A DNA stretch of 64,000 nucleotides from CAVTRI01 sp963737075. Its GTDB lineage: Bacteria > Actinomycetota > Acidimicrobiia > Acidimicrobiales > Palsa-688. The notes below the pieces were generated by a model, which was given only the letters and a program-made list of their open reading frames with translations, was not told the DNA's origin and searched no databases. This document shows, one piece after another, positions 55,155 through 64,000 of this stretch. Position 1 is the stretch's first letter. Every line of letters begins with the position of its first letter. The stretch is from the NCBI GenBank assembly GCA_963737075.1, contig CAVTRI010000001.1:1922001-1986000 (forward strand), given 5' to 3'. The translations under genes were made by a program, and so were the position numbers.

Positions 55155-57431
55155 GCTGCTCCTCTCGCCGTGTCGTCGCCACCGTCGTCGCCCCGGCCCC
55201 GGCTCCCGGCCCGTTCGCTATCTGGCTGGGCCGGTTCGGCGACCGAACAGTCAGCGTTGCCCCGGCTCGGAATTCGCACCAGGCCTAGCAACAGCAGCAG
55301 GCTGACCCGCCCGAGATAGGCGACCGACCGCAGCGTCGACTGGCTGGGCCGGCCGGCTTCGCGGGCGTACATGCGCACCGGGACCTGGTCGAGGCGGGCA
55401 CTCGGCCTGGTGGGCGATGATGAGCGACTCGACGGTGTCCGACAGGTACTCGGCCGGGTACCAGCGGGCGAAGAGGTCGATGGCCGCCCGGTTGTGAGCC
55501 CGGAACCCGGATGTCACGTCGTCGAGCTCGGCGCCGGTCCGCCAGGACACATACGCGGCCAGGGCCTTCATGGCGATCCGCCGCACGCGGGGCACGGGTG
55601 GCGGGCACGCGCCGGGCTGGGCGGCATCGGGCCGGGCACCGGGTTCGGCGGCAATGGGCCGGGCGTCAGGTTGGAAGCGGGTTCCGATGACGATGTGGGG
55701 TCGTTCGCCGCTGTCGAGGGCGCGGAGCAGAAGCGGCAGGTCGGCCGGTTCGTGCTGGCCATCCCCGTCCACCTGCACCACCGCGCGATAGCCACGGGCC
55801 GCCGCGTACCGGAATCCCACCCGCATGGCGGCGCCCACCCCGAGCGTGAACGGGCACACCATCACGTCAGCGCCCGCCGCCCGGGCCAACACCGCGGTGG
55901 CGTCACTCGAGCCGTCGTCGACGACCAGGACGGAGGCCTCGGGCAACGCGGAACGCACCCGGTGAACCACCTCGGCGACCGTCGGTTCCTCGTTGAGCGC
56001 CGGGACCACGACAAGGGCGTCACGGCCGGCGACACCGGATGGCGGAGCCGCGGCGAACGACCGGGGCCGCCCCCGCCTGCGCTCGCCGAGCAAGGTGCCG
56101 ACGGCGACCGCGGCCAGTAGGACGAGCACGGGTTCCAACGTCGACCGGTAACGGGTCTGACCGAATGTCAGCAGGACCGACACGACCACGTCGGCCAGCA
56201 CGGCGACCAACGGGAGGATCGTGATGCGACGCTTTCTGAGCACGAACGCTCCGGGGACAGCCAGGACCGCCAATCCGTAGTACATGCCCAAACCAACGAA
56301 CGCCCACGTTTTTGGCCGACCCTCCAGGAAGACGTCGGCGTTGATCTGCGTGACCGGGCGGTAGACACCGAACGCGCGCCCCAGCCGGGCGAGCTCGACT
56401 TTGGGCAGACCACCCAGATGGTCGCGGATGTAGGTGAGGGCAGCGTGCTCCTCCTCATTGCCCTGCACCGCTTCATCCGCGTGCGGATTCGGGTGCGTCG
56501 CCACCGCGCAAGGCAGCGACCAGTACCCGGTGTTCACCCCGTGCCACGTCGTGTCGCAGTTCGCCGAAGCGAGCGTCACGCCGAAACCGTCGGAAATGAA
56601 TACCGGCTTGTCGAAGCGGGTGAGGTTGTAGCCGACCACGGGCCCCACCACGAGGCCGGCGGCGATCAGCCCGGCGCCAAGCATCTTGCCCCGTTGCGCC
56701 CACGACGCCCGGCGGGTGAGGGCCAACGGCAGGAGAACCAGCGGAACGAGCAGCGCTAACTCGTCGCGGCCGAGCGCGGCCAGGCCCGGCGTCACCCCAA
56801 GGAACGCCGCCCGCGGCCACGAGGGCGCCCGCCACATCCGGTAGGCAGCCGCCAGCACCAGCAAGATCAGGATCGGCGACAGGCTTTCCGACATTCCGAG
56901 CCCGTCGCTCATCCACAGGTTGGGATAGACAGCGATGCCGAACGCCGCCAGCACCGCCACCCGCCGGCCTGCGCTGCCCCGACCGATCATGTCCCAGCCC
57001 ACCCACGCCCCGAGAGGGATCGCGGCGGCCCCGATCAGCGCGCACCACATGCGGTGGGCGAAGAACGTCTTGAATCCGACGAGCGACGAGGCCGCCAACA
57101 CCAGCGTGAAGAGCGGCGGAAACGCCGCCGTGGCGACGTGAGGATGGCCGGGCAGGTTGTAGAGGAACGGGTTGATCCACCCTTTGCCCTCAACGAGCAG
57201 GTTGGCTTCTGCGTGGTAGAAATACGCGTCGCCGTGCGCCGGCCAGTTGGGGCGCGACAAGACGAATCCCACGCGAATGGCCAGGCCAAGCGCGGTGGCG
57301 ATCACCACCGGATGCCGGATCCACGCGCCGGGCCCACCCCGCGGGAACGGCCCGGGCTGCCAGCGCCATCTGGCCCGGGCGAACCCGGAGCGGTGCGGTG
57401 CGGTGCTGGCAGGCGCGGACGTCAACTCCAT
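55136..57431 (-). pseudogene. GT-C membrane glycosyltransferase fused to GT2 (dolichyl/polyprenyl-phosphate type), frameshifted near 55397
   Basis: A long protein with an N-terminal multi-helix GT-C (ArnT/PMT-like) part, about residues 35-450, including NWPAHGDAYFYHAEANLLVE. A GT2 domain starts near 470: VVVPALNEEPTVAEVVHRV, LVVDDGSSDATAVLARAAGA and VVQVDGDGQHEPADLPLLLR with the DxD. After LIIAHQAECP the frame is broken by one extra base (about 55394-55402). The expected end VRMYAREAGRPSQSTLRSVA plus a last helix is in another frame that stops at 55136. It makes a lipid-linked sugar and perhaps uses it. Its start overlaps the DMT transporter gene by 10 bases. Confidence 0.75.
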
Positions 57432-58381
57432 AGCGCCGCCTCGGCAGCCGTCGGCGTCTCGGGACGTTGGACGACCGATTCACCGGCTTCTTCGGCCTCA
57501 CCGACCGGCTGCAGGCAGAGCACACAGACCGCCCCCGCCACTGCCGCGAATCCGATCAGTCGGGGCAGCGCCCACCAGCCGCCGGGCAGCAGCCGTTCGT
57601 CAAAGATGACGGCCGCGCCGGCCAGGGCGAAGGCGCCCGACACCACGTTGGCCAGAGGGACGATGAGGGACGCCAGGTGGCGCTGCAGGCCCACCTGGAA
57701 CACCGCCAGTCCGGCCGCCGTCGCCACGACCAGCAGCCACGGGTAGCCCGTCGCCAGCGAGCCGACGGCGCCTGCCACCAGGCCGTGCCGGACAAGCTGG
57801 GTGGCGACGGCTTTCTCCGACACCGCGGCCACCCCGTAGAAGAGCCCGGCGCCGGCCGCTAACAGCGCCAGCCCCCGGTGGTGGTGCTTCGCCAGCGCTT
57901 TTCGCTCACCGTGGCGGTGGCCGGCCCACGCAGTCACGGCTGCGATCAGGACGACCGGCCCGACGGCCCACCCGAAGCGCCCGGCGGGGACGGTGCGGGC
58001 GACTTCGTCGTCGGCCCCAGTGGAAATGGCGATCGCCACCACCGCCACCAGCACCAGCGCGGCCGCGGCCGTCTCGCGGCGGCCGAGGCGTTCACCGAGG
58101 ATCCAGTGCGACAGCACGACCAGGGCCACGACGCCGGCGGCCAGGATGGGCTGCACCACCGAAACGGGGGCCTCGGTGAAGGCCATCAACTGGAAGGCCA
58201 GCCCGCCCAGCATGGCCACGAAGCCCGCCAGCCAGCGGGGAGACGTCTTCACAGTGCGAACCAGGCCGACGAGGCCGGCGGGAACGGGCGGCAGCGCGGA
58301 AAGCGCCTGCTTCTCCAGCACGTACCCCGTGTCGTAGAGCGCGGCCGAGCTCAGCGCCAGCCCGACACCAGCGCCCGTCAC
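57422..58381 (-). CDS. DMT-superfamily (EamA-like) membrane transporter
   Basis: A 319-residue protein with about nine to ten helices in two repeated halves. Segments GGLAFQLMAFTEAPVSVVQP then ILAAGVVALVVLSHWILGER and VFQVGLQRHLASLIVPLANV resemble EamA/DMT exporters, including the conserved S-V-V-Q-P/I region. It lies between AftD and the GT-C/GT2 gene in one minus-strand operon, so a role in moving lipid-linked sugars or precursors across the membrane is possible. A long inverted repeat lies upstream. Confidence 0.8.
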   Translation of the reverse strand: MTGAGVGLALSSAALYDTGYVLEKQALSALPPVPAGLVGLVRTVKTSPRWLAGFVAMLGGLAFQLMAFTEAPVSVVQPILAAGVVALVVLSHWILGERLGRRETAAAALVLVAVVAIAISTGADDEVARTVPAGRFGWAVGPVVLIAAVTAWAGHRHGERKALAKHHHRGLALLAAGAGLFYGVAAVSEKAVATQLVRHGLVAGAVGSLATGYPWLLVVATAAGLAVFQVGLQRHLASLIVPLANVVSGAFALAGAAVIFDERLLPGGWWALPRLIGFAAVAGAVCVLCLQPVGEAEEAGESVVQRPETPTAAEAALWS

Positions 58382-58462
58382 TCAAGATCCTCCCTGGTCA
58401 GGCCCCCGCATCCCCGGAACGATACCCGCCGGCGTACCACGCAGACCTAACGGGCCGGCCAG

Positions 58463-58541
58463 AAACTCGACGCCGGAAACTCGGCGATGAACAGGCCTGG
58501 TCGCGAGGCGTGAGCGAACAGCGAGTTTCCGGCGCCGAGTT
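58463..58541. repeat. 20-base inverted repeat with 39-base loop between aftD and the DMT gene
   Basis: Arms 58463-58482 and 58522-58541 (AACTCGACGCCGGAAACTCG and its complement with one mismatch). The left arm also contains two AAACTCG-like direct repeats. There is no T-run. It may be a processing or termination hairpin after aftD, or the remains of a small mobile element. The rest of 58382-58554 has no gene. Confidence 0.65.
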
Positions 58542-58554
58542 GGCAGGCGGCCCT

Positions 58555-61500
58555 CTAACGGGCCGCCGCGGGTGTGCTTACGCCGCCAGGCGCCGCTCCA
58601 GACGGCTCCGGGGCGCGGGCGGCTGTCGGGACCGATCGCGGAGCGCGCCGCTGCCAGAATCCTGACCGCAGCGCGCCCACAACGACGTCAGCTCCGAGCA
58701 GGCACACCGCCAACCAGGCGATGTCATTGGCGGCGCTCATGTTCGCCGGCCAGTTGATGGTGGGCAGGTATCGGTACCGGTGCTGCTCGACCACCGCGTA
58801 TCCGATGAGCACGACCAGCGCGGCGATCGCCCCTCCCCGCAAGATCACCCGGCCCCACCGGAGCCTGCCGGCGGCAAACGTCGCCACGCCCACGATGAGA
58901 CCGGTGACGGGCCGGCTGACGATCGCAGTGAGCCCTCCCGAGATCAGCGCCCCGACCAGCGCCGCTGTGACGCTGAGTTTTGGTCCTGACAACAAACCTT
59001 GCCGCGTGATCAGGCGCGGGGTCTCCGGGCCAACATCGCTCCAGGCCGCCCGCGGCCTGATCGGCGCCCCCGCCGCGCGTCGCCGCCTGCGGCGCAACCG
59101 TTCGGCGACGGCCGCGGGGAGACCGGGCACCGCGATGAGGGCGACGGTAACCGCCAGCCCCGCGGCAGACACTCCGAGCGCGATCCAGACCACCCGCTGC
59201 GGAGTCCAGGTGAGGTGGACGACGGTCGCGCCGTTGACGCTCCCGGCGGGGATGTACCAACCGTTGGCGTACCCATCTATGAGCGTCGGCGGCCCGAGCG
59301 AATGGCCGGAGGCCGTGGTGGCCTTCCAGCCGGCGCTGTAGCTCTGGCCCAACACGAGCCACTCCGCCTGGCCGTCTCCGCGCACGGTGACTGTGAGGCT
59401 GGTGCGGTCCTGGTGGTCGACGGTGACAGCTGGAGGCTGGCTTTGTTGTGGAGCCGGCTGGCTTTGTTGTGGGCCGCCGGCCGCGCTCAGCTGGCTTTGT
59501 TGCGGGGCCGGCTGGCTTTGTTGCGGGCCGCTGGCCGGGCCTCCGCCAGGCGCCGACGACAGCGCCAGCTGGTCGATCGCCCACCCCGACGGGAGGCGCA
59601 TGGAGGTCTGCACCGTGTGCGTCCCGGGTCCGAGGCTCACCCCGTCGGCGGCGTTGCCGCAGCCGGTCACGGTCAGCTCCTGGCCACTCAGCGCGTCGGC
59701 GGACGTGCCTGTGACCTCGACGTCGACGGGCTTGCCATCGATCCTCAGCAGCCCGCTCTGGCAGACCGCAGGAATATTGGTAGGCGCCGCCGGCTGGACG
59801 ACGTCCTGTAGGCCGAGCTCGGCGATCCCGACAGGAAGGATGTCCTGCCGGTTGCTGAACGCCGCGTAATAGTCGAGGGCGGTGACCGGCTGAATGGCGT
59901 CGATGGTCACCTTGACCTTGGAACCACCCAGGGCCGGAAACGCCACCCGCACCGTGCTCGTCGCCCCCTGCGGCCGGCCTTCACCCACCGGTGGCGCCGA
60001 TACCTGGACGGTCTGTTGCCCCTCGTCGGTGCTGATCGTGAGACGGGTGGGCAGCGAGTGGCGCCCGTCGTTGACCACCTGGAGGTCGAGGTGGTCCATC
60101 GTGATCGGCCGACTCAGGGTGTAGCTGATCCAGGCGCCAACCTGCGTCGGACCGGTTTCTGGGACCCACGCCGTGTTGGGGTTGCCGTCGACGGCGGCGT
60201 TGGCCCTGGCCTGGCGGTCGCCGTCGAGGCGGGTGGACGAGTTGGCGGCGACCACCACCGCCGGATTGGCCGCGGTAGCCGGCTGGTCGCTGGCTGGCGG
60301 CAACGGGCCCGGTGGGGTGAGCCCGATCAGCTGGTTGATCAGGTAGTCCGAGTCCTGGGCTGAGATCTCGGCACCGCCGCCCACCGCGAACGTCCTCGCT
60401 GTCGGGAGGCTGAAGGTCCGCGTCATGGACGGCTCCGGATCCGAACGGGGCGGGGATGTCACGCGGCTGCGGGTGAGCAGCACGGTCAGGGGGTGCGGCA
60501 GCGATGACGCTCCGGCGCGGACGAGCAGGTCGGTCGGCAGGCGGAGCGTCTGGGTCGCCCGGGCGACCCCCGGAATCTGGATCTCGGAGAAGCCGAGGCT
60601 CGCGGTGTCGTCGAAGACCTTGGCCTTCACCGGGGTCGCGCCCGTGACCTGGAGGTCGAACCGGCTGAAGGTACGGGCCGCGAAGCTCACCGTCTGACCG
60701 GCCGGGGACCACGAGGCGGGGGTCAGGGCCGCCGTCACCGGCTGGCCACCGTCGAAGGTCAGCTTCACGTCGGTGACCTGCCGCTTGCTCTGCGTCTTCG
60801 AAGGCTTCAGCTGGTGCAGCACCACGTGATCGGTGGTGACGGGAGCGGTCAGGTCGGCCTCGACGTAGGTGCCGACTGGTTGGGCGTGGGCGCCGAACGT
60901 CCACGCCGTGCCCGGGTTCCCATCGAACGCGTTGATCGGTTGACCTTCAGGGGTGTACGTCAGCGAATCGCCGTAGGCATTCGCCCGCACACTCGCCACC
61001 CTCACCTCTCCGGGGGCGGGCGGTTCGGCGCCCACCTGGGCGACGGTCTGGGCGTCGCTGGTCTCCCCCGGAAAGACCGGCAGCGAGTAGTCGGCCGGGT
61101 CGTTGACCAGCGGCGGAACACCTGCCTGCTGCACCGCGCCGACGTTGTCGCGAAGGCTCCCCCAGTCCTCCCCGGCCAGCTGGTTGGTGTCGGTCAGGAC
61201 CAGCTGGGCGCCGTTCGCCATCGCCTGGTTCCACGTCTTCGTATCCAGCGAGGCGCTATAGAGCAGCGTGGGATCCCCGGAGTCGAGGAGTCCAGCATCG
61301 GCCATGTCGACGACGCCGTTGCCGTCCCCGGCGATGATCACCGGCGCCTGCGCAGCTTCGGTTCGCACGATCGGGCGGGACCCGGGGACGGAGAACGTGG
61401 CGACCGCCGGTTGCTGCGTGACCGGCGTGGCCAGCCCCAGGCGGGTCTCCGTGTCGAGGGGGTACTTGATGGGCTTGGCCGGGTTGGGGGCCCCGAAACC

Positions 61501-63285
61501 GACCGGTTTGCCGAGCCCGGTGGCCGCCGTGAGCAGCGCCCACAGCTGCTGTGGGAAGGGAAGGTGATAGCGCTCGACTTGAAGGTCGCTTTGCAGAAGG
61601 ACGTCTCCAGCGCTGATCAGCCGCGCAAAGGGGCCGACGGCCCGGGGATTGAGCGTCCCCTCCTGGAGCTGTTCGTCGAAGGCCTCGAGGAGGTTGGCTG
61701 ACGCCGATGTGCCCTGGGGCACCACCTGCCGCTGGACATATGGGCGCGTGAGAAGGCCGGGTGCCACCTGATCCTGGGTGACCCCCCAGGAGTAGGCGGC
61801 GAAATCCTCGCCCGGCACGCCGAGCACCCGCGTCGACGACGATCCGGCATTGAGCGAGTTGGCTGCTGCCTGCCAGTAGGAGGGCAGTTGCGACGGCCGG
61901 TCCAGGTTGGAGGCGACCAGGTTGCCGCTCCACAGCGGCGGGAGAGCGGCCGCCACCAGACACACACAGGCGATCGCGGCAGCACCCGCTGCCCACCCTT
62001 TGACGACGCTGCGTCTAGCCGACCATCTTGCGCCCGCCGCCCGGGCTGGCCATCGTGCGGCGAGGGCGGCGATGCCCGAGCCCATCATCAGCGACAGGCC
62101 GAGGACCACCAGGGGCACGACGCGGTCGCTGGAGCGCATCGCCATGGCGAGGGTCGACCCGCTCGAGGCGCCCTTGACGGCGTCGCCGACGACGGACGGG
62201 TATGCATACGGGAACGCGCCCACCGCAATGACCACGCCGACCGCGACCAGGAGGACCGCGTACGCCCGGTACCGCCAGCGGACCAACAGCCCGAGAGCGA
62301 CCGCTGCCGCGGGCACGGCGAAGCTCACGGCCAGCAGCCAGAGCGACTGTGTGTACTCGACGCCGGCCAGCGTCCAGGGCTGCACTTTGTCCTGCCCGTA
62401 GAAGTACCAGTAGCCCAGCCCGCGCAGGACCTCGGCGGCCGAGGACGTGCGCGAGACCGTCGGGATGGTCTCGGTTACCCGAAGGATGTTGATGCCGTGG
62501 CGGGCTTCGACCCACAGTCCCGCGATCCACCACAGCGACACCAGCACGCTCAGTCCGACGATCCGCGCCGCCACGGACCCCGCCCCCTTCCACGTGATTT
62601 CGCGGGTGGCGACGATCGCGTACACGAGCCACAGTGCGGGCGCGATCAGTACCAGCACGATGGACGTCGCGTTGATTCCCCCGACAAGCGCGACGATCAG
62701 TGCGAAGCAAGCTGGATAGCGCCAGCGGGATCCGGGATTCGCGCGAACGGCCTTCACGGTCAGCCCGACCAGCCAGCCAAGCGCAGCCCAGGGAAGCACG
62801 ATCGCCGAGGACCGAGCGATGTAGTCGATGAGGTACGGCGACAGGGTGTAGGAAACCGCGGCGACGGCGCGACCCCAGCCTTCGACGCCCAGTTGCCGGC
62901 AGCAGTACGCGACCCCGGTCCCGGCGGCGAAGAGCAGGGTGCCCATCCAGATTCGCTGACCGACCCACATGGGGATGCCCAACCAGTGGACGACCGTGAA
63001 GAACGGGCCCATCGGGAAGAGGTAGCCGATGTTTTGGTGAGTGACGGTGCCCAGTCCGGTGTTGGGATCCCACATCGACGCCGCGCCGACGGTCAGCCGT
63101 CCGGGATCGAGGTACAGGTACTGCTTGGTGTCGGCAGCGACCATGCCCGGGTTGGTGGCGAGCAGCGGCACGTAGCTCACGGCGGCGAGGAGCAGCCACA
63201 GCCAGCGATCGCCGCTAGCCCGCTGCGGTCGGCTTCGCCTCAGGGCTGTTCGAGCCCCGGCTCTGGAGCGCAACGGGCTGGGCAC
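58555..63285 (-). CDS. aftD: arabinofuranosyltransferase AftD-like (DUF3367 GT-C, with discoidin/CBM modules)
   Basis: A 1576-residue membrane enzyme. The N-terminal GT-C domain has about eleven helices (residues 25-470) and the conserved loop TKQYLYLDPGRLTVGAASMW followed by DPNTGLGTVTHQNIGYLFP. A large outside part holds two F5/8-type-C modules (INAFDGNPGTAWTFGAH and AAVDGNPNTAWVPETG regions) and a PQQSQP repeat, then C-terminal helices. AftD adds alpha-1,3 arabinofuranose in arabinogalactan/lipoarabinomannan synthesis, using a decaprenyl-phosphate donor. I start at GTG 63285 (VPSPLRSRAGART); the longer frame to 63441 would run into the divergent acyltransferase. It is of normal or slightly greater length than mycobacterial AftD. 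Confidence 0.88.
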   Translation of the reverse strand: MPSPLRSRAGARTALRRSRPQRASGDRWLWLLLAAVSYVPLLATNPGMVAADTKQYLYLDPGRLTVGAASMWDPNTGLGTVTHQNIGYLFPMGPFFTVVHWLGIPMWVGQRIWMGTLLFAAGTGVAYCCRQLGVEGWGRAVAAVSYTLSPYLIDYIARSSAIVLPWAALGWLVGLTVKAVRANPGSRWRYPACFALIVALVGGINATSIVLVLIAPALWLVYAIVATREITWKGAGSVAARIVGLSVLVSLWWIAGLWVEARHGINILRVTETIPTVSRTSSAAEVLRGLGYWYFYGQDKVQPWTLAGVEYTQSLWLLAVSFAVPAAAVALGLLVRWRYRAYAVLLVAVGVVIAVGAFPYAYPSVVGDAVKGASSGSTLAMAMRSSDRVVPLVVLGLSLMMGSGIAALAARWPARAAGARWSARRSVVKGWAAGAAAIACVCLVAAALPPLWSGNLVASNLDRPSQLPSYWQAAANSLNAGSSSTRVLGVPGEDFAAYSWGVTQDQVAPGLLTRPYVQRQVVPQGTSASANLLEAFDEQLQEGTLNPRAVGPFARLISAGDVLLQSDLQVERYHLPFPQQLWALLTAATGLGKPVGFGAPNPAKPIKYPLDTETRLGLATPVTQQPAVATFSVPGSRPIVRTEAAQAPVIIAGDGNGVVDMADAGLLDSGDPTLLYSASLDTKTWNQAMANGAQLVLTDTNQLAGEDWGSLRDNVGAVQQAGVPPLVNDPADYSLPVFPGETSDAQTVAQVGAEPPAPGEVRVASVRANAYGDSLTYTPEGQPINAFDGNPGTAWTFGAHAQPVGTYVEADLTAPVTTDHVVLHQLKPSKTQSKRQVTDVKLTFDGGQPVTAALTPASWSPAGQTVSFAARTFSRFDLQVTGATPVKAKVFDDTASLGFSEIQIPGVARATQTLRLPTDLLVRAGASSLPHPLTVLLTRSRVTSPPRSDPEPSMTRTFSLPTARTFAVGGGAEISAQDSDYLINQLIGLTPPGPLPPASDQPATAANPAVVVAANSSTRLDGDRQARANAAVDGNPNTAWVPETGPTQVGAWISYTLSRPITMDHLDLQVVNDGRHSLPTRLTISTDEGQQTVQVSAPPVGEGRPQGATSTVRVAFPALGGSKVKVTIDAIQPVTALDYYAAFSNRQDILPVGIAELGLQDVVQPAAPTNIPAVCQSGLLRIDGKPVDVEVTGTSADALSGQELTVTGCGNAADGVSLGPGTHTVQTSMRLPSGWAIDQLALSSAPGGGPASGPQQSQPAPQQSQLSAAGGPQQSQPAPQQSQPPAVTVDHQDRTSLTVTVRGDGQAEWLVLGQSYSAGWKATTASGHSLGPPTLIDGYANGWYIPAGSVNGATVVHLTWTPQRVVWIALGVSAAGLAVTVALIAVPGLPAAVAERLRRRRRRAAGAPIRPRAAWSDVGPETPRLITRQGLLSGPKLSVTAALVGALISGGLTAIVSRPVTGLIVGVATFAAGRLRWGRVILRGGAIAALVVLIGYAVVEQHRYRYLPTINWPANMSAANDIAWLAVCLLGADVVVGALRSGFWQRRAPRSVPTAARAPEPSGAAPGGVSTPAAAR
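59440..59547. repeat. 54-base tandem repeat inside aftD (PQQSQP linker)
   Basis: Two 54-base units (59440-59493 and 59494-59547), each made of a 21- and a 33-base half beginning GCTTTGTTG. In the protein they give a proline-, glutamine- and serine-rich linker (PQQSQPAPQQSQ twice) before the last extracytoplasmic segment. It is likely a flexible, expandable hinge. Confidence 0.8.
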
Positions 63286-63318
63286 GGAGCGCCGAGTGTA
63301 CGTGCGAGAATGCGGCCG

Positions 63319-64000
63319 ATGGGGGGCACACCCGCTTCGACACCGGCGCCAACCGCGACCGGCCGCACCGGGCGCGGGCAACGCCTCGACGCCCTCGACG
63401 GGCTGCGGGCGATTGCCGTCCTGGCGGTCCTCGCCTACCACGGGGGCATCGGCGGCGTGCGGGGCGGGATGTTCGGCGTCGACGCCTTCTTCGTGCTGTC
63501 CGGCTACCTGATCACGACCCTCCTGCTGGCCGAGCGCGCCGGCTCCGGCACCATCCAGTTACGCCGCTTCTGGGCCCGGCGCGCCCGGCGCCTCCTTCCC
63601 GCCCTGGCGTTGACGGTGGTCGGCGCGCTCGCCCTCGCCCGTTTCGCCGCCGGGGGCGACAGCCTGACCCGCGTTCGAGGAGACGCCCTCGGGGCCCTCT
63701 TCTACGTGAGCAACTGGCACCTCGTGCTCTCGGGCCAGGGATATTTCGCGCTCGACGGGGCGCCGTCGCCACTGCTGCACACGTGGTCGCTGGGCGTCGA
63801 AGAGCAGTTCTACGTCGTGTGGCCGCTGGTGGTCCTCGGCGCCGCCCTCTGGGCCAAGCGGCGTCACCAGAGCCCGGCGCGCACGATCGCCTGGTTGGCT
63901 CTCGGCGGAGCGCTGGCGTCGGCGGCCCTGATGGCCGGATTGCACGCGGCCGGCATGTCGACGTCCCGTCTGTACTACGGCACCGACACCAGGGCCCAGG
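63319..64000 (+). CDS. acyltransferase 3 family membrane protein (OafA-like), 3' truncated
   Basis: The first 227 residues, cut by the window end. It begins MGGTPASTPAPTATGRTGRG, then LDALDGLRAIAVLAVLAYHG with the family H, FGVDAFFVLSGYLITTLLLA, RRFWARRARRLLPALALTVV, and LLHTWSLGVEEQFYVVWPLV, all hallmarks of OafA/YrhL O-acyltransferases. The LGVEEQFY motif fits the type that may continue into an SGNH domain. It is divergent from aftD with 33 bases between starts. It probably acylates envelope glycans. It is a paralogue of the frameshifted acyltransferase at 52047. Confidence 0.88.
   Translation, partial: MGGTPASTPAPTATGRTGRGQRLDALDGLRAIAVLAVLAYHGGIGGVRGGMFGVDAFFVLSGYLITTLLLAERAGSGTIQLRRFWARRARRLLPALALTVVGALALARFAAGGDSLTRVRGDALGALFYVSNWHLVLSGQGYFALDGAPSPLLHTWSLGVEEQFYVVWPLVVLGAALWAKRRHQSPARTIAWLALGGALASAALMAGLHAAGMSTSRLYYGTDTRAQ

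Overview
The window is very GC-rich, densely packed bacterial DNA with many GTG and TTG starts and 1-4 base gene overlaps. The gene set points to an actinobacterium: an F420-type luciferase-like oxidoreductase, a mycothiol-family DinB-like protein, a KstR-like TetR regulator with its operator, a steroid-degradation gene set and an AftD-type arabinofuranosyltransferase. It is not a close copy of the Mycobacterium layout, so an acidimicrobial or other deep actinobacterial lineage is my best guess, not a certainty. No rRNA, tRNA, CRISPR array, phage or insertion sequence was recognised.

Layout. (a) 1-7674: a truncated MMPL exporter, an MFS exporter, infA with a probable CTG start, a small unknown gene and a SNF2-type helicase. 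(b) 7995-27079: a steroid (cholesterol-like) catabolic region. It holds a ChsE4/ChsE5-like acyl-CoA dehydrogenase pair, an LLM oxidoreductase, a KstR-like repressor, a nitronate-monooxygenase-like reductase, two DUF35 proteins, two SCP2-type thiolase-like proteins, an EchA19-like hydratase, an amidohydrolase, a second TetR, EchA20, IpdA, IpdB, IpdC, and an SDR operon including an IpdF-like enzyme. Three KstR-type boxes mark promoters. (c) 27298-34859: accessory metabolism (unknown helical protein, hexapeptide transferase, HsaB-like flavin reductase, D-aminoacylase, ALDH, MFS, SDR). (d) 34904-40224: a copper/cytochrome-oxidase cluster (CtaG, CopC-CopD, an anti-sigma::SCO fusion, an ECF sigma factor, a PCuAC-like lipoprotein, YcnI). 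(e) 40268-43764: a molybdate/tungstate-type ABC transporter with its PadR regulator. (f) 43781-51254: GNAT proteins, class III PHA synthase genes, GYD proteins (one fused to a PlsC acyltransferase), HAD, alpha/beta hydrolase and a FadD19-like ligase. (g) 51305-64000: cell-envelope glycan genes (methyltransferase, two acyltransferases, glycosyltransferases, DUF2304, AftD).

Two systems stand out. First, five gene junctions carry a fixed 65-base module that encodes a 22-codon mini-cistron. Its start overlaps the upstream gene's stop (RTGA) and its stop overlaps the downstream gene's start (RTGA); it also folds into a hairpin and is tandemly multiplied at three of the five sites. I call it an RTGA relay. 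Second, four promoters of the copper cluster share GGGAAC-N18/19-CACTAM exactly 6 bases before the start codon. This defines a probable leaderless ECF regulon whose anti-sigma factor is fused to a copper-binding SCO domain.

Three genes between 47.9 and 57.4 kb carry single-base frameshifts (alpha/beta hydrolase, acyltransferase, GT-C/GT2 fusion). These may be assembly errors or real lesions.
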